Assembly (NCBI GenBank): GCA_011371515.1
Contig: DRQE01000014.1
Coordinates: forward strand, 1 to 22,756
DNA length: 22,756 bases
From: Deltaproteobacteria bacterium
Lineage (GTDB): Bacteria > Desulfobacterota > GWC2-55-46 > DRQE01
Reading direction: 5' to 3'
A program made the translations under genes and the position numbers. This document shows positions 1 through 8,177 of this stretch, one piece after another (the first letter of the stretch is position 1; the number at the start of each line of letters is the position of its first letter). The notes under the pieces were generated by a model that did no database searches, was not told the origin of the DNA, and was given only the letters and a program-made list of their open reading frames with translations.

Positions 1-852
1 AAAGAGGCAGAAGATATTGCAGCCTTCGTAAATAAGAGGGGTTTTGAAAACATCGGGCTTGACGGAAGAACACTCAGTTACGAGCGCTGGATGGCATTCA
101 AAAAGAGGCTCGATGGTGTCAGGGTAAGAAACATAACAGGTGTAGTTGAACGGGCAAGGGCAAGAAAAGACGAAGGAGAGCTCGATAGAATAAAAAGGGC
201 AATAAAGATTGCAGAGCGTGGATTCAGAAGGGTTGAAGGCACGGGGGTCGTTGGTAAAGCCGAAAGGGATGTTGCCTGGGCGATAGAGAGTGTGGTAAGA
301 AAGGCAGGGGCAGAGAGGCTATCTTTTGATATAATAGTGGCATCAGGTGAGCGAAGCGCACTGCCCCATGGTATGCCATCGCAAAAGAAGATAGCAAGGG
401 GTGAGTTCCTCATAGTCGACATGGGTGTTGTCTACGGTGGCTACAGCTCTGACGAGACGAGGACATACTTTACAGGCAGAAAGCCCGATAGCACTCACCT
501 GAGGCTCTATACGACGGTGCTCGATGCACAGCGCCGTGCCATAGAGGCAATAAAGGCAGGGGTTGCGGCAAAGAAGATAGACAGCATTGCACGCAGCACC
601 ATAAGAAAGGCTGGCTACGGCAGATACTTTGGGCACGGTACAGGCCACGGCGTGGGCCTTAAGGTGCACGAGGCACCCTATCTTGGACCCCGTAGCCCCG
701 ATGTGCTCGAAGAGGGCATGGTGGTAACCGTTGAGCCCGGTATCTATGTGCAGGGGCTTGGCGGGGTGAGGATAGAGGACATGGTGTTTGTAGAGAAAGA
801 CGGATGCACCCTTCTTACAATGGGAAACAAAGAGCTCAGAACAATAGAATAG
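1..852 (+). CDS. pepP: Xaa-Pro aminopeptidase, M24B family (5' truncated by window)
   Basis: Cytosolic metallopeptidase that removes an N-terminal residue preceding proline. The frame is open from base 1, so the N-terminal creatinase-like domain lies mostly outside; 283 residues are visible. The pita-bread metal ligands are all present (numbered from the window edge): Asp140 in IVDMG, Asp151 in SSDETRT, His216 in HGTGHGVG, Glu245 in VTVEPGIY and Glu259 in VRIEDM. His223 in KVHEAP fits the second-shell histidine. An ATG at 91 is internal, because homologous sequence continues upstream in the same frame. The stop codon overlaps the Shine-Dalgarno of accB (AGGAGG, 851-856), so the two genes are tightly linked. 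PepQ/PepP genes often precede efp-accB-accC; here efp is absent. PepP and PepQ cannot be separated without the N-terminus. Confidence 0.93.
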   Translation, partial: KEAEDIAAFVNKRGFENIGLDGRTLSYERWMAFKKRLDGVRVRNITGVVERARARKDEGELDRIKRAIKIAERGFRRVEGTGVVGKAERDVAWAIESVVRKAGAERLSFDIIVASGERSALPHGMPSQKKIARGEFLIVDMGVVYGGYSSDETRTYFTGRKPDSTHLRLYTTVLDAQRRAIEAIKAGVAAKKIDSIARSTIRKAGYGRYFGHGTGHGVGLKVHEAPYLGPRSPDVLEEGMVVTVEPGIYVQGLGGVRIEDMVFVEKDGCTLLTMGNKELRTIE

Positions 853-860
853 GAGGCACT

Positions 861-1310
861 ATGGAGATAAAAGACATAAGATCCCTCTACAGATTCATGA
901 AGAATACCGACATAGAGGAGCTTGAGCTTGAAGACCAGCGTGGAAGGATAAGGATAAAGAGATGGTCTGCTGGTGTTAAGCCCGAAGAGGCTCAAAGGCC
1001 AGCCACTCCAGAGCCTCTTCCAGAAGCAGCACCACCTGAGAAGGCAGCACCAGAGAAGAAGGCAAACATAAAGGTTATAACCTCTCCCATGGTTGGCACC
1101 TTCTACAGGGCACCTGCCCCTGACGCAGACCCCTTCGTGGATGTGGGAAGCACAGTAAGGGCAGGGCAGGTGGTCTGCATAATAGAGGCAATGAAGATTA
1201 TGAACGAGGTGGAGTCTGAGTACACGGGAAAGGTGGTCTCAGTGCTCGTTGAGAACGGCCAGCCTGTAGAATACGGTGAGCCGCTCTTTGAGATAGAGGT
1301 CTCCTCCTGA
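861..1310 (+). CDS. accB: Biotin carboxyl carrier protein of acetyl-CoA carboxylase
   Basis: Carries the biotin that AccC carboxylates and that the carboxyltransferase then discharges onto acetyl-CoA, the first committed step of fatty-acid synthesis. The 149-residue protein has a short N-terminal domain (about 1-36), a Pro/Ala/Glu-rich linker (about 40-68) and a C-terminal biotinyl domain (about 70-149). The biotinylated lysine is Lys112 in the motif EAMKIMNEV. The start is ATG 861, placed 4 bases after AGGAGG at 851-856. An in-frame ATG at 804 is rejected because it lies inside the preceding peptidase gene and lacks a ribosome site. It sits immediately before accC, the usual accBC pairing. 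Confidence 0.96.
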   Translation: MEIKDIRSLYRFMKNTDIEELELEDQRGRIRIKRWSAGVKPEEAQRPATPEPLPEAAPPEKAAPEKKANIKVITSPMVGTFYRAPAPDADPFVDVGSTVRAGQVVCIIEAMKIMNEVESEYTGKVVSVLVENGQPVEYGEPLFEIEVSS

Positions 1311-1364
1311 CCGATGGAGGAAGCCCCTTAGCCCACAAAAAACTCCTTCTGGAGAAGGTATCCC

Positions 1365-2699
1365 ATGTTCAACAAAATACTTATTGCAAACCGTGGCGAG
1401 ATAGCCATAAGAATAATAAGAGCAGCAAGGGAGCTCGATGTCAGGACAGTGGCGGTCTATTCAGATGTAGACAGAGACTCCATGCATGTCCGCCTTGCCG
1501 ATGCCGCCATATGTATAGGACCTGCCAAGAGTTCAGAGAGTTATCTCAACATATCGTCCATATTGAGTGCCATAGAGGTGGTGGATGCCGAGGCGGTGCA
1601 TCCCGGCTATGGGTTTCTTGCAGAGAGTGCAGAGTTTGCCGAGATATGCGAAAACTGTGGGGTAAAGTTCATAGGCCCACCATCGAAGGTTATTCGCCTT
1701 ATGGGAAACAAGATAGCGGCAAAGAAAGAGGCAGAGAAGGTCAAGGTTCCAGTGCTTGCATGGAGCAGGGCAAGCCTTGAGGACGAAAAGAGCGCTCTTG
1801 AGGTGGCAAAAAAGATAGGTTTTCCCGTGATAATAAAGGCAGCATCAGGTGGAGGCGGAAGGGGGATGAAACTCGTCCACACACAGGCATCCCTTGGAAG
1901 TGCTTTCCACATGGCAAGAAGAGAGGCACACACGGCATTCGGAGACGACGAGGTCTTCATAGAAAAGTACTGCGAGAAACCACGACACATAGAGATACAG
2001 CTTCTTGCAGACCAGCACGGCAATGTCATCCACCTTGGCGAAAGGGAGTGCTCCATACAGCGCCGCCACCAGAAGATTGTGGAAGAGGCACCCTCACCTG
2101 CAATAGATGCAAAGCTGAGGCAGAAGATGGGAGAGGCAGCAGTAAGGCTTGCAAAGAGCATAGGGTATGTCAATGCAGGCACTGTAGAGTTTCTGGTGGA
2201 CAAAGACAAGAACTTCTACTTCATGGAGATGAATACACGCATACAGGTGGAACACCCTGTTACAGAGATGATAACCGGTGTGGACATGGTAAAAGAACAG
2301 TTGAGGATTGCCTCAGGCGAGCCTCTTTCTTTGAAGCAGAAGGAGGTGAAACTTTCAGGCCATAGCATAGAGTGTAGAATCAATGCCGAAGACCCGAAGA
2401 CATTCGTGCCCTCACCGGGTAAGATTACCTCCCTATATCTACCCGGTGGACCCGGTGTAAGGGTTGATACGGCAATATACTCTGGATACACCATACCGTC
2501 CCATTACGACCCACTCATAGCAAAGCTCATAGTACACGCCCCCACGCGCCATGAGGCTATAAAGAAGATGACCCGTGCCCTTGAGGAGTTCAGAATCGAG
2601 GGAATAAAGACCAACATACCCCTGCTACTGGAGATCATGAAGGACCATGACTTCATAGCAGGCAATATTGATATAGACTTTCTCTCAAGATTCTCCTAA
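1365..2699 (+). CDS. accC: Biotin carboxylase subunit of acetyl-CoA carboxylase
   Basis: ATP-dependent carboxylation of AccB-bound biotin with bicarbonate. The 444 residues match the usual length of about 450. They contain the N-terminal Rossmann-like domain ([13 protein letters not shown]), the ATP-grasp glycine loop ([10 protein letters not shown]) and the catalytic block [13 protein letters not shown] around residues 289-301, with Arg292 and Glu296 at the same numbers as in E. coli. The start is supported by GGAGAAGG at 1351-1358, six bases before ATG. That site can fold into a small hairpin (CCTTC 1345-1349 with GAAGG 1354-1358), so translation could be tuned, but the stem is short. The 54-base gap from accB has no terminator, so accB and accC should be one transcript. 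Confidence 0.97.
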   Translation: MFNKILIANRGEIAIRIIRAARELDVRTVAVYSDVDRDSMHVRLADAAICIGPAKSSESYLNISSILSAIEVVDAEAVHPGYGFLAESAEFAEICENCGVKFIGPPSKVIRLMGNKIAAKKEAEKVKVPVLAWSRASLEDEKSALEVAKKIGFPVIIKAASGGGGRGMKLVHTQASLGSAFHMARREAHTAFGDDEVFIEKYCEKPRHIEIQLLADQHGNVIHLGERECSIQRRHQKIVEEAPSPAIDAKLRQKMGEAAVRLAKSIGYVNAGTVEFLVDKDKNFYFMEMNTRIQVEHPVTEMITGVDMVKEQLRIASGEPLSLKQKEVKLSGHSIECRINAEDPKTFVPSPGKITSLYLPGGPGVRVDTAIYSGYTIPSHYDPLIAKLIVHAPTRHEAIKKMTRALEEFRIEGIKTNIPLLLEIMKDHDFIAGNIDIDFLSRFS

Positions 2700-2711
2700 A
2701 ATATACAGGTT

Positions 2712-3491
2712 ATGAGAGCTCTTGAAAGATGGCGACTTCTGCTCGATGGGGACTTGTCAGGCCATGAAAACATGGCACGCGACGAGGCACTTCTTCTGGC
2801 TCTCGAAGAGGGCTACGGCATGCCCACATTGAGGCTATACGGCTGGCAGGAAAGAACACTTACAGTGGGCTACATGCAGGATGCCACAGTCTTTGCAGGT
2901 TGCACCATTCCGGTCGTAAGAAGGCCTACGGGCGGAAGGGCTGTGCTTCACTGGAAAGAGCTCACCTACGCCGTGGTTGCACCTACGGATGTGGAACCTT
3001 TTGATAAGGGGTTGCAGTTTACATATTATGTGATAAATAATATTATATTGGCCACACTCAAAGAGATTGGCGTTGATGCAGAGCTTTCAGAAAGAAGGAC
3101 TGCCGAATACAGAAAAAAAGAGTCCTGCTTCCATTCCGCATCGCGCTATGAGGTTACTGCGGGCAGAAGAAAACTTTCAGGCGGGGCACAGAGAAGGCTT
3201 AAGAGGGCGTTCCTGCAGCACGGCTCCATACTTTTCAGTGTGGATAGAGAGCTTGTAGCAGAGCTATTCGGAAAAGATGCACCCCACAGAATGGCGGCAA
3301 TTGATGAGTTTACCACGGTAGATATGGGAAGATTCCGCAAGGCACTTGTTGAGAATATGGCAAAGAGGCTTTCAGTTTCCTTCGAGGAAGAAGGGCTCAC
3401 AGAAAGGGAGGCATATAAGGAGGGGGTACTCGTTGAAAAATATCTCAGTCCTTCATGGAATGTGAAGGGCAAAACAGCTCTGGGGGTATAA
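2712..3491 (+). CDS. Octanoyltransferase LipM-like / lipoate-protein ligase A family protein
   Basis: A 259-residue member of the BPL/LplA/LipB fold, which attaches octanoyl or lipoyl groups to lysines of carrier domains such as GcvH. Visible motifs are RRPTGGRAVLH (residues 70-80), the lysine block RRKLSGGAQRR (Lys154) and LQHGSILF. Cys139 in ESCFHSASRYE sits where LipM-type octanoyltransferases carry their nucleophilic cysteine, so LipM-like transfer from octanoyl-ACP is more likely than ATP-dependent ligation. That assignment is an inference from motif position. The gene starts 12 bases after accC with no strong ribosome site, suggesting coupling to accC. No lipA or gcvH is nearby. A biotin-transfer role on AccB is conceivable but not supported by BirA motifs. 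Confidence 0.82.
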   Translation: MRALERWRLLLDGDLSGHENMARDEALLLALEEGYGMPTLRLYGWQERTLTVGYMQDATVFAGCTIPVVRRPTGGRAVLHWKELTYAVVAPTDVEPFDKGLQFTYYVINNIILATLKEIGVDAELSERRTAEYRKKESCFHSASRYEVTAGRRKLSGGAQRRLKRAFLQHGSILFSVDRELVAELFGKDAPHRMAAIDEFTTVDMGRFRKALVENMAKRLSVSFEEEGLTEREAYKEGVLVEKYLSPSWNVKGKTALGV

Positions 3492-3493
3492 CC

Positions 3494-5260
3494 ATGGGAG
3501 GCAAAGAGAAGTACATCGAGCGGGCTCAAAGATACATACTTAGAGGGCATCTTGAGAGGGCAATAGAGGAGTACAAAGGAGCCATTGCCATAGACCCACA
3601 GGATGTAACACTCAGGCTGAGGCTTGGAGACCTGTATGTAAAGACAGGCCGAAAAGAGGATGCCATAAAGGAGTACTCGGAGGCAGCAAAGATAAACAAC
3701 CAGAAGGGATTTTACCTTAAGGCAATTGCCGTCTACAAGCAGATACTTAAACTTGACGATACGAACCTTGATGTCCACTACAAACTTGCCGAGCTCTACA
3801 CAAAACAGCGCCTTCTTGCAGATGCAATAAGTGAGTACAGCTACATACTGAATGTCTTCGAGCGTAAGGGCAGAACACAGGATGCCTTCGACCTTCTTAA
3901 AAAGATGGTCGAGGTTGATCCCAACAACACGGGCGTAAGACTCAGGCTTGCAAGAAAGGAGCTTGAGCTTGGCTATGAGGACGATGCCATAGAGGAATAT
4001 TGCACCATATTCGACAAACTCTTAAGCCAGCGAAGGCTTGAACGGGCAGAGAAGATTATAAAAGAGATATACGAGAGATACCCACAAAACACGGCAATAA
4101 TAGAAAAATTCCTTGAGCTTTACAAAAAGAAAGAAGACAACGAAAACTACCTCAAGTATGCACTGAAGCTGGTGGACCTTTACAGGGAAAGGGGTGATAA
4201 AGAGGCCACCATAGCACTGTGCAACGAGATACTCGAGCGTTTTCCAGATAACCAGCAGGCACGAAGCATACTCGAAGAGGTGGCTCCAGAGGAAGAGGAG
4301 GTGGACTTCTCAGAGCTCAGCGAAGAGGAGCCAGAAGAGGTGGTTGCAGAGGTGTCGGAGGAACAGGAAAAAGAGGAGCCCGAAGAGATAGAGGTTTCTA
4401 CACCCTTAGAGGAAGAATTGCCCGAAGAAGAGACCATAGAGACTGTAGAGGAGGAAGTGGTCTCTGTGGAAGAAGAGCTGGCTCAAAAGGTAGCCCCTCA
4501 AGAAGCTACAGCAGAGCCTGCAGCCATGGAAGAGAAGGCAGAGGAAGAGGTTATAATGATACCCGATGAGCTCTTCGAAGAAGAGGAGCCCCCTGAGCTT
4601 GAAGTCGAAAGGGCTCACGCGGACGAAGAAGAGCCTCAGGAAATAGAGCTTCTGGAAGAGGTTCAGGAAGAGGCAACGGAGGTGGCAGAACATGCCCAAA
4701 AGAAGACAGAAGAGCCAGAGCAGTATGTTGACCTTATGAAAGAGCTTGGCGTGGAGGAGGCTCTGGAGCAGCTCGTCTCACCTGTTGCAGAGGGCTCTAC
4801 AGAGGAGATGACAGAAGAGCTCAAAGAGGACATGGGAGAGCAGCTTACAAAAGAGGACGCTGAAACGCACTACAACCTTGGCATAGCCTACATGGAGATG
4901 GAGCTCTTCGATGAGGCAATAAATGAGTTCAGGTTGAGCCTTAAAGACCCCTCCCTTGAGTTCGATGCCCTCACAAGGCTTGGTTTGTGTTCCACCAAAA
5001 AGGGTGCATTCGATGAAGCCATAGAATTCTACGAAAAGGCACTTGCAATAGAAGGCAAGACCGATGACGATAGGAAAGCCGTAATGTACGAGCTCGCCTC
5101 TACACTTGAGGCAGCAGGCAGAAGGGAGGAGGCACTCGATATGTTCAGGAAGGTCTACGACATGGACAGAGACTACCGCAATGTGGCAGAGAAGGTGGAA
5201 AGCCTCTCTCGGCCTGCACCACCACTGGATGACGACATGATAGAAGTAGAGGTGGTATGA
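3494..5260 (+). CDS. Tetratricopeptide-repeat protein with long acidic linker
   Basis: 588 residues in three parts. Residues about 1-260 are helical TPR-type repeats (for example AIEEYKGAIAIDPQD, DAIKEYSEAAKI, AIAVYKQILKLDDTN, DAFDLLKKMVEVDPNN). Residues about 261-452 form a low-complexity segment dominated by Glu with Val/Pro. Residues about 455-575 hold further TPRs (AETHYNLGIAYMEM, FDEAINEF, FDEAIEFYEKALAI). No signal peptide or membrane helix is seen, so a cytosolic scaffold is likely, but the partner is unknown. The start is ATG 3494 after GGGGGT, two bases past the previous stop; an in-frame ATG at 3455 lies inside the upstream gene. An intrinsic terminator follows at once. The function cannot be named from sequence. 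Confidence 0.88.
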   Translation: MGGKEKYIERAQRYILRGHLERAIEEYKGAIAIDPQDVTLRLRLGDLYVKTGRKEDAIKEYSEAAKINNQKGFYLKAIAVYKQILKLDDTNLDVHYKLAELYTKQRLLADAISEYSYILNVFERKGRTQDAFDLLKKMVEVDPNNTGVRLRLARKELELGYEDDAIEEYCTIFDKLLSQRRLERAEKIIKEIYERYPQNTAIIEKFLELYKKKEDNENYLKYALKLVDLYRERGDKEATIALCNEILERFPDNQQARSILEEVAPEEEEVDFSELSEEEPEEVVAEVSEEQEKEEPEEIEVSTPLEEELPEEETIETVEEEVVSVEEELAQKVAPQEATAEPAAMEEKAEEEVIMIPDELFEEEEPPELEVERAHADEEEPQEIELLEEVQEEATEVAEHAQKKTEEPEQYVDLMKELGVEEALEQLVSPVAEGSTEEMTEELKEDMGEQLTKEDAETHYNLGIAYMEMELFDEAINEFRLSLKDPSLEFDALTRLGLCSTKKGAFDEAIEFYEKALAIEGKTDDDRKAVMYELASTLEAAGRREEALDMFRKVYDMDRDYRNVAEKVESLSRPAPPLDDDMIEVEVV

Positions 5261-5282
5261 CAGAGAGACCACAAAGCCATAG

Positions 5283-5311
5283 AAAAGCCGGCCGCAGGTC
5301 GGCTTTTTTTT
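5283..5311 (+). terminator. Rho-independent terminator after the TPR gene
   Basis: An 11-bp stem (5283-5293 with 5297-5307, one G.U pair), a GCA triloop and a run of eight T (5304-5311). It begins 22 bases after the TPR stop codon. It ends the unit running from the peptidase/acc genes and lies inside the longest possible frame of the next gene, arguing that this gene starts downstream. Confidence 0.9.
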
Positions 5312-5343
5312 ATGAGTCCTTTGCCTCACTCAAAGAGGACTTT

Positions 5344-6735
5344 ATGGTGAGAACCCTCCACAGACTCACAGAAGAGGAGGGCATAAGGGTCTACCTTGTT
5401 GGAGGCGTGCTGAGGGATGCAGCCCTTAGAGGTAGATGGACGAAGGACTACGATGTGGTAACAGAGGATGGGCCCGAAAGGGTTGCAATGTGGATTGCAG
5501 GTAAGTTCGGGGCAAAGGGTTTTCTCATGGACCCAGAAAGGGACATATGGAGGGTGGTAAAAAAGAGGGGCAGCCCGCAGTTTACCATAGACATTGCTCC
5601 CATAGATGGTGCCACCATAGAGGAAGACCTTAGAAAAAGGGACTTTACGATAAACTCCCTTGCTGTGGATATCGAAAGGCTGTATTGTAGCCCCACACTG
5701 TCTGTGTTAGACCCTGCGGGCGGAACTGAAGACCTTCGCCAGAGAAGGCTGAGGCTTACCTCTCCCGATGGGTTCAAGCGTGACCCGCTGAGGCTTCTTC
5801 GTGCACTGAGGCTCTGTCAGCTCCACCACTTAAGGCTTGAGCGCACCACAAGAAGGCTCATTAAGGAGCAGGCACCACTTATAAAAGGGGTTGCACCTGA
5901 GAGGATAAAAGAGGAACTTCTGATTATATTCTCTCATACCGGTACAGCCCGCACCATAAAGGAACTCTTCAGACTCAATCTTGTGGAGTATATTCTGCCA
6001 GAGCTCAATAGCTGGAGGCAATGTCGGGGGTATGACATCCTCTCCCATTCCCTCAAGACCCTCGAGGAGGCAGAAGGGGTGCTGGAAGACCAGCTTATGA
6101 GAGAGTTTCCCAGCCTCAAAGAGCACTTCGGTGGAGAGCTACCCTCGGGGGTTACGAGGGGGGCGGTGTTCAAACTTGCAGCCCTTCTGCACGATTGCGG
6201 CAAGCCCGCCACCATGAAGGTTGAAAAGGGGGAGCTTAAGTTCTGGGGACACGATGTCGAGGGCGAAAGATTGTCCAAAAATATCCTTAAAAGGCTTAGG
6301 GTTGGAAGGAAAATATCAAATATAGTGTCAACTATTGTAAGGAATCATCACAGGCTCTTCACCCTTATTCAGCTTGAAAAGCCCACCGACAGGGCTAAGA
6401 ACCATTTCTTCAATGCCCTTGGTGGGGAGCTGGGGCTTGACCTTCTCTGTCTTGGCATTGCCGATGCAAGGGCAACAAGGGGTGGGGAAGACCCCGAGCT
6501 CTACGCCTTTGTAAAGGAGATGCTCATATTTTACTTTGAGGTGTATACGAGGGAGAGGCCAGAGCCCATACTGGATGGTCACGAGATAATGGAGATATTC
6601 GGGGTTGAGCAGGGTCCAATGGTGGGAAGGATAAAGAGAAAGATAGAAGAAGGGGTGGAAAAGGGTATTGTAAGGGATAAGGAGAGTGCCATTGAGTATG
6701 TAAGGGAGTGGTTAAAAGGTGAATGTTCTGGTTGA
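5344..6735 (+). CDS. cca: CCA-adding tRNA nucleotidyltransferase / poly(A) polymerase family with HD domain
   Basis: Adds or repairs the 3' CCA of tRNA; a poly(A) polymerase role cannot be excluded. The 463 residues show the nucleotidyltransferase motif YLVGGVLRDA with the metal-binding pair Asp35/Asp37 (DYD), the RKRDFTIN motif (Arg99, Asp100, Asn104), the family motif DPLRLLRALRL, and an HD phosphohydrolase domain (LLHDCGKP, His283-Asp284; His303 in WGHD; RNHH). The frame is open from ATG 5257, which overlaps the TPR stop. That start would put a terminator hairpin and T-tract inside the coding region and give a basic, unconserved leader. ATG 5344 has AGAGG at 5334-5338, five bases upstream, and starts close to the conserved domain, so it is preferred. 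It should be transcribed separately or by read-through. Confidence 0.9.
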   Translation: MVRTLHRLTEEEGIRVYLVGGVLRDAALRGRWTKDYDVVTEDGPERVAMWIAGKFGAKGFLMDPERDIWRVVKKRGSPQFTIDIAPIDGATIEEDLRKRDFTINSLAVDIERLYCSPTLSVLDPAGGTEDLRQRRLRLTSPDGFKRDPLRLLRALRLCQLHHLRLERTTRRLIKEQAPLIKGVAPERIKEELLIIFSHTGTARTIKELFRLNLVEYILPELNSWRQCRGYDILSHSLKTLEEAEGVLEDQLMREFPSLKEHFGGELPSGVTRGAVFKLAALLHDCGKPATMKVEKGELKFWGHDVEGERLSKNILKRLRVGRKISNIVSTIVRNHHRLFTLIQLEKPTDRAKNHFFNALGGELGLDLLCLGIADARATRGGEDPELYAFVKEMLIFYFEVYTRERPEPILDGHEIMEIFGVEQGPMVGRIKRKIEEGVEKGIVRDKESAIEYVREWLKGECSG

Positions 6736-6748
6736 ATTGAGGTGATTT

Positions 6749-7378
6749 TTACTTCCTGATGGCTTTAAGCCTTTCTTTGAACTTCTTGATTCGTTCCTTT
6801 CTCAACCGCTCTATCTTCTCAAGCTCCTTGGGTTCTATGTCGAAAAGTGCCAGTATGTCGCGGCGCTGGGTCTCGTAGATGGAGGGTATGTAGACACCCT
6901 TTGGCACCCTTTCGAGACAACGGCAGGCTCGCTTTATCGGACGGTCAACAAACAGGTGCCCTCTGTGCCATGTTATGGGATAGATGCGGCATATGGTGGG
7001 CACGATTCTTTTTGGAAGCCCCTTTGTCTGCCACAGGTAAAAAAGAGAACAACCCCTTCCATCTTTAAGGTGGAAGGCGCAGCGTTCGTCCTCTTCCCTT
7101 ACGAGGGTCTCCCTGTAGGCACCACCTATGTAGTCGTCATCAGGGGTGAGCTCTGTGGAAAAGCAGTCATCAACGCTTGCCCCTATAAGGGGCTCTATTA
7201 GGTGGCGATACCTGTAGATGAGCTTAAGTGTGCCATAGTCCACATCGCAGCCGTACTCACAGCAGATGTCATCGCACCCTGTTTCCAGACAGCCACCGCC
7301 GAAAAGGCCCTTCTGGCGGACCACTTCAGGGTCGATCTTTCGGATTTTTATCTTCTTTATGTCTTTTATTTTCTTCAA
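6749..7378 (-). CDS. Cysteine-cluster protein (YkgJ/DUF3109-like, putative Fe or Zn binding)
   Basis: A 209-residue soluble protein with a cysteine pattern typical of YkgJ-type clusters: Cys30, Cys35, Cys39, Cys40 and Cys44 in GGCLETGCDDICCEYGC. Later come a CAFH/GCSLF pair, CRIYPITW and ACRCLE. These families are annotated as putative zinc/iron-chelating proteins; the substrate is unknown. The C-terminal tail is highly basic (RLRKERIKKFKERLKAIRK). The start is uncertain: no in-frame ATG exists near the N-terminus, and the longest frame opens with TTG at 7376-7378, without a clear ribosome site. A GTG about 18 codons in is an alternative. It lies 26 bases downstream of the BON gene and is probably co-transcribed. 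Its stop is 13 bases from the convergent cca stop. Confidence 0.78.
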   Translation of the reverse strand: MKKIKDIKKIKIRKIDPEVVRQKGLFGGGCLETGCDDICCEYGCDVDYGTLKLIYRYRHLIEPLIGASVDDCFSTELTPDDDYIGGAYRETLVREEDERCAFHLKDGRGCSLFYLWQTKGLPKRIVPTICRIYPITWHRGHLFVDRPIKRACRCLERVPKGVYIPSIYETQRRDILALFDIEPKELEKIERLRKERIKKFKERLKAIRK

Positions 7379-7404
7379 TGTTTGCGGGATGTTTTAAAGA
7401 AAAA

Positions 7405-8064
7405 CTACTTTACTATCTCAATTTTGTTTATAACATCATTTACACCCCATACATACCATGCGTCGTCCTCTGCGGCAAGGCTTTCTGCATCGCTATTGAC
7501 TGCGCCCGTAAGGGTTACCACCCAGTTTTCGTCCACAGCCACACCTATTTTAGAGGCATCCACCAGTCTATCCTTTTCTAACACAATCCTTATGGCATCT
7601 TCAAGCTCTTCTGGAGAGTCCTCTTCAGGTGGGTCAACAATCAGGCTGTTTATTACGTCCGTGCTTCCCGGAACCCACCAAGCAAAGACCCCGCAGAGCC
7701 GTTTGTGGCTGAGCGATGGCACCTTGCCTTCAAGGTCTACCACACCGTCTTTCACCTCAACCTCTATGGTGGACGCATCGAGTGCTGGTTCCTCTGTTAT
7801 GGCGTCTATTATGTGGTTTTTTATCTCCTTGTCTCCCATCTTTTTTGCAGGCTTCACCCTGAGTCTGTCTACAACACCCTTCACACCTTCAAGCCCCATT
7901 GCACACAGAAGGGCTTTCTTCTTATAGGCAACCCTTTCAACGATGCCTTCCATAACTATGTTGTCTTCTTCAAGTCTTATATGTATTGGATTTCTGGCAG
8001 GATTTATGTGGAGGTTTTCTGTAAGGAGGGCTTTAAGTTTCTTAAGAATACGAACTTTTTTCAT
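7405..8064 (-). CDS. Triple BON-domain protein
   Basis: 219 residues containing three successive BON-type modules (about 8-70, 76-143 and 153-218). Each has a helix followed by a strand pattern such as IHIRLEEDNIVMEG, IEVEVKDGVVDLEG or IGVAVDENWVVTLTG, then a closing GVxxVIN-like strand (STDVINSLIV, VNDVINKIEIV). BON domains are usually periplasmic or outer-membrane and bind phospholipid, but this protein has no signal peptide; its N-terminus is merely basic (MKKVRILKKLK). The start is ATG 8064, with a textbook AGGAGG six bases upstream on the minus strand; a TTG at 8082 is rejected. A sigma-70 promoter lies about 36-64 bases upstream. Function unknown. Confidence 0.85.
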   Translation of the reverse strand: MKKVRILKKLKALLTENLHINPARNPIHIRLEEDNIVMEGIVERVAYKKKALLCAMGLEGVKGVVDRLRVKPAKKMGDKEIKNHIIDAITEEPALDASTIEVEVKDGVVDLEGKVPSLSHKRLCGVFAWWVPGSTDVINSLIVDPPEEDSPEELEDAIRIVLEKDRLVDASKIGVAVDENWVVTLTGAVNSDAESLAAEDDAWYVWGVNDVINKIEIVK

Positions 8065-8099
8065 ACACTTCCTCCTGAACAAAAAGTTTAGTCCAGAAA

Positions 8100-8128
8100 A
8101 GTATAACAGAGCTTTAACTCTTCTACAA
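8100..8128 (-). promoter_or_regulatory. Sigma-70 promoter for the BON / cysteine-cluster unit
   Basis: Read on the minus strand: TTGTAG (8123-8128), a 17-base spacer, then TATACT (8100-8105). The -10 lies 35 bases before the BON start codon, leaving room for its AGGAGG site. It is back-to-back with the capA promoter in the 113-base divergent gap. Confidence 0.65.
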
Positions 8129-8140
8129 GGTTTTTAGGGT

Positions 8141-8170
8141 TTGACAACTCATCTGGATAGGGGATAGAAT
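8141..8170 (+). promoter_or_regulatory. Sigma-70 promoter for capA
   Basis: A perfect -35 TTGACA (8141-8146), an 18-base spacer and TAGAAT (8165-8170). The predicted initiation point, about seven bases after the -10, falls on or next to the capA ATG at 8178, which predicts a leaderless or nearly leaderless mRNA. Confidence 0.68.
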
Positions 8171-8177
8171 CAACTTT

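Noticed and set aside
1343..1358. Hairpin covering the accC ribosome site
   Set aside because: The stem is five base pairs with a four-base loop; it could arise by chance from an SD and a CT-rich stretch, so it is not listed as a regulatory element.
1607..2209. 200-codon minus-strand open frame inside accC
   Set aside because: It is a shadow of the strongly conserved biotin carboxylase frame.
7202..7927. 241-codon + strand open frame opposite the BON and cysteine-cluster genes
   Set aside because: It is antisense to two genes with recognisable motifs, promoter and AGGAGG, has a Ser/Thr-rich composition typical of reverse-frame shadows, and has no ribosome site.
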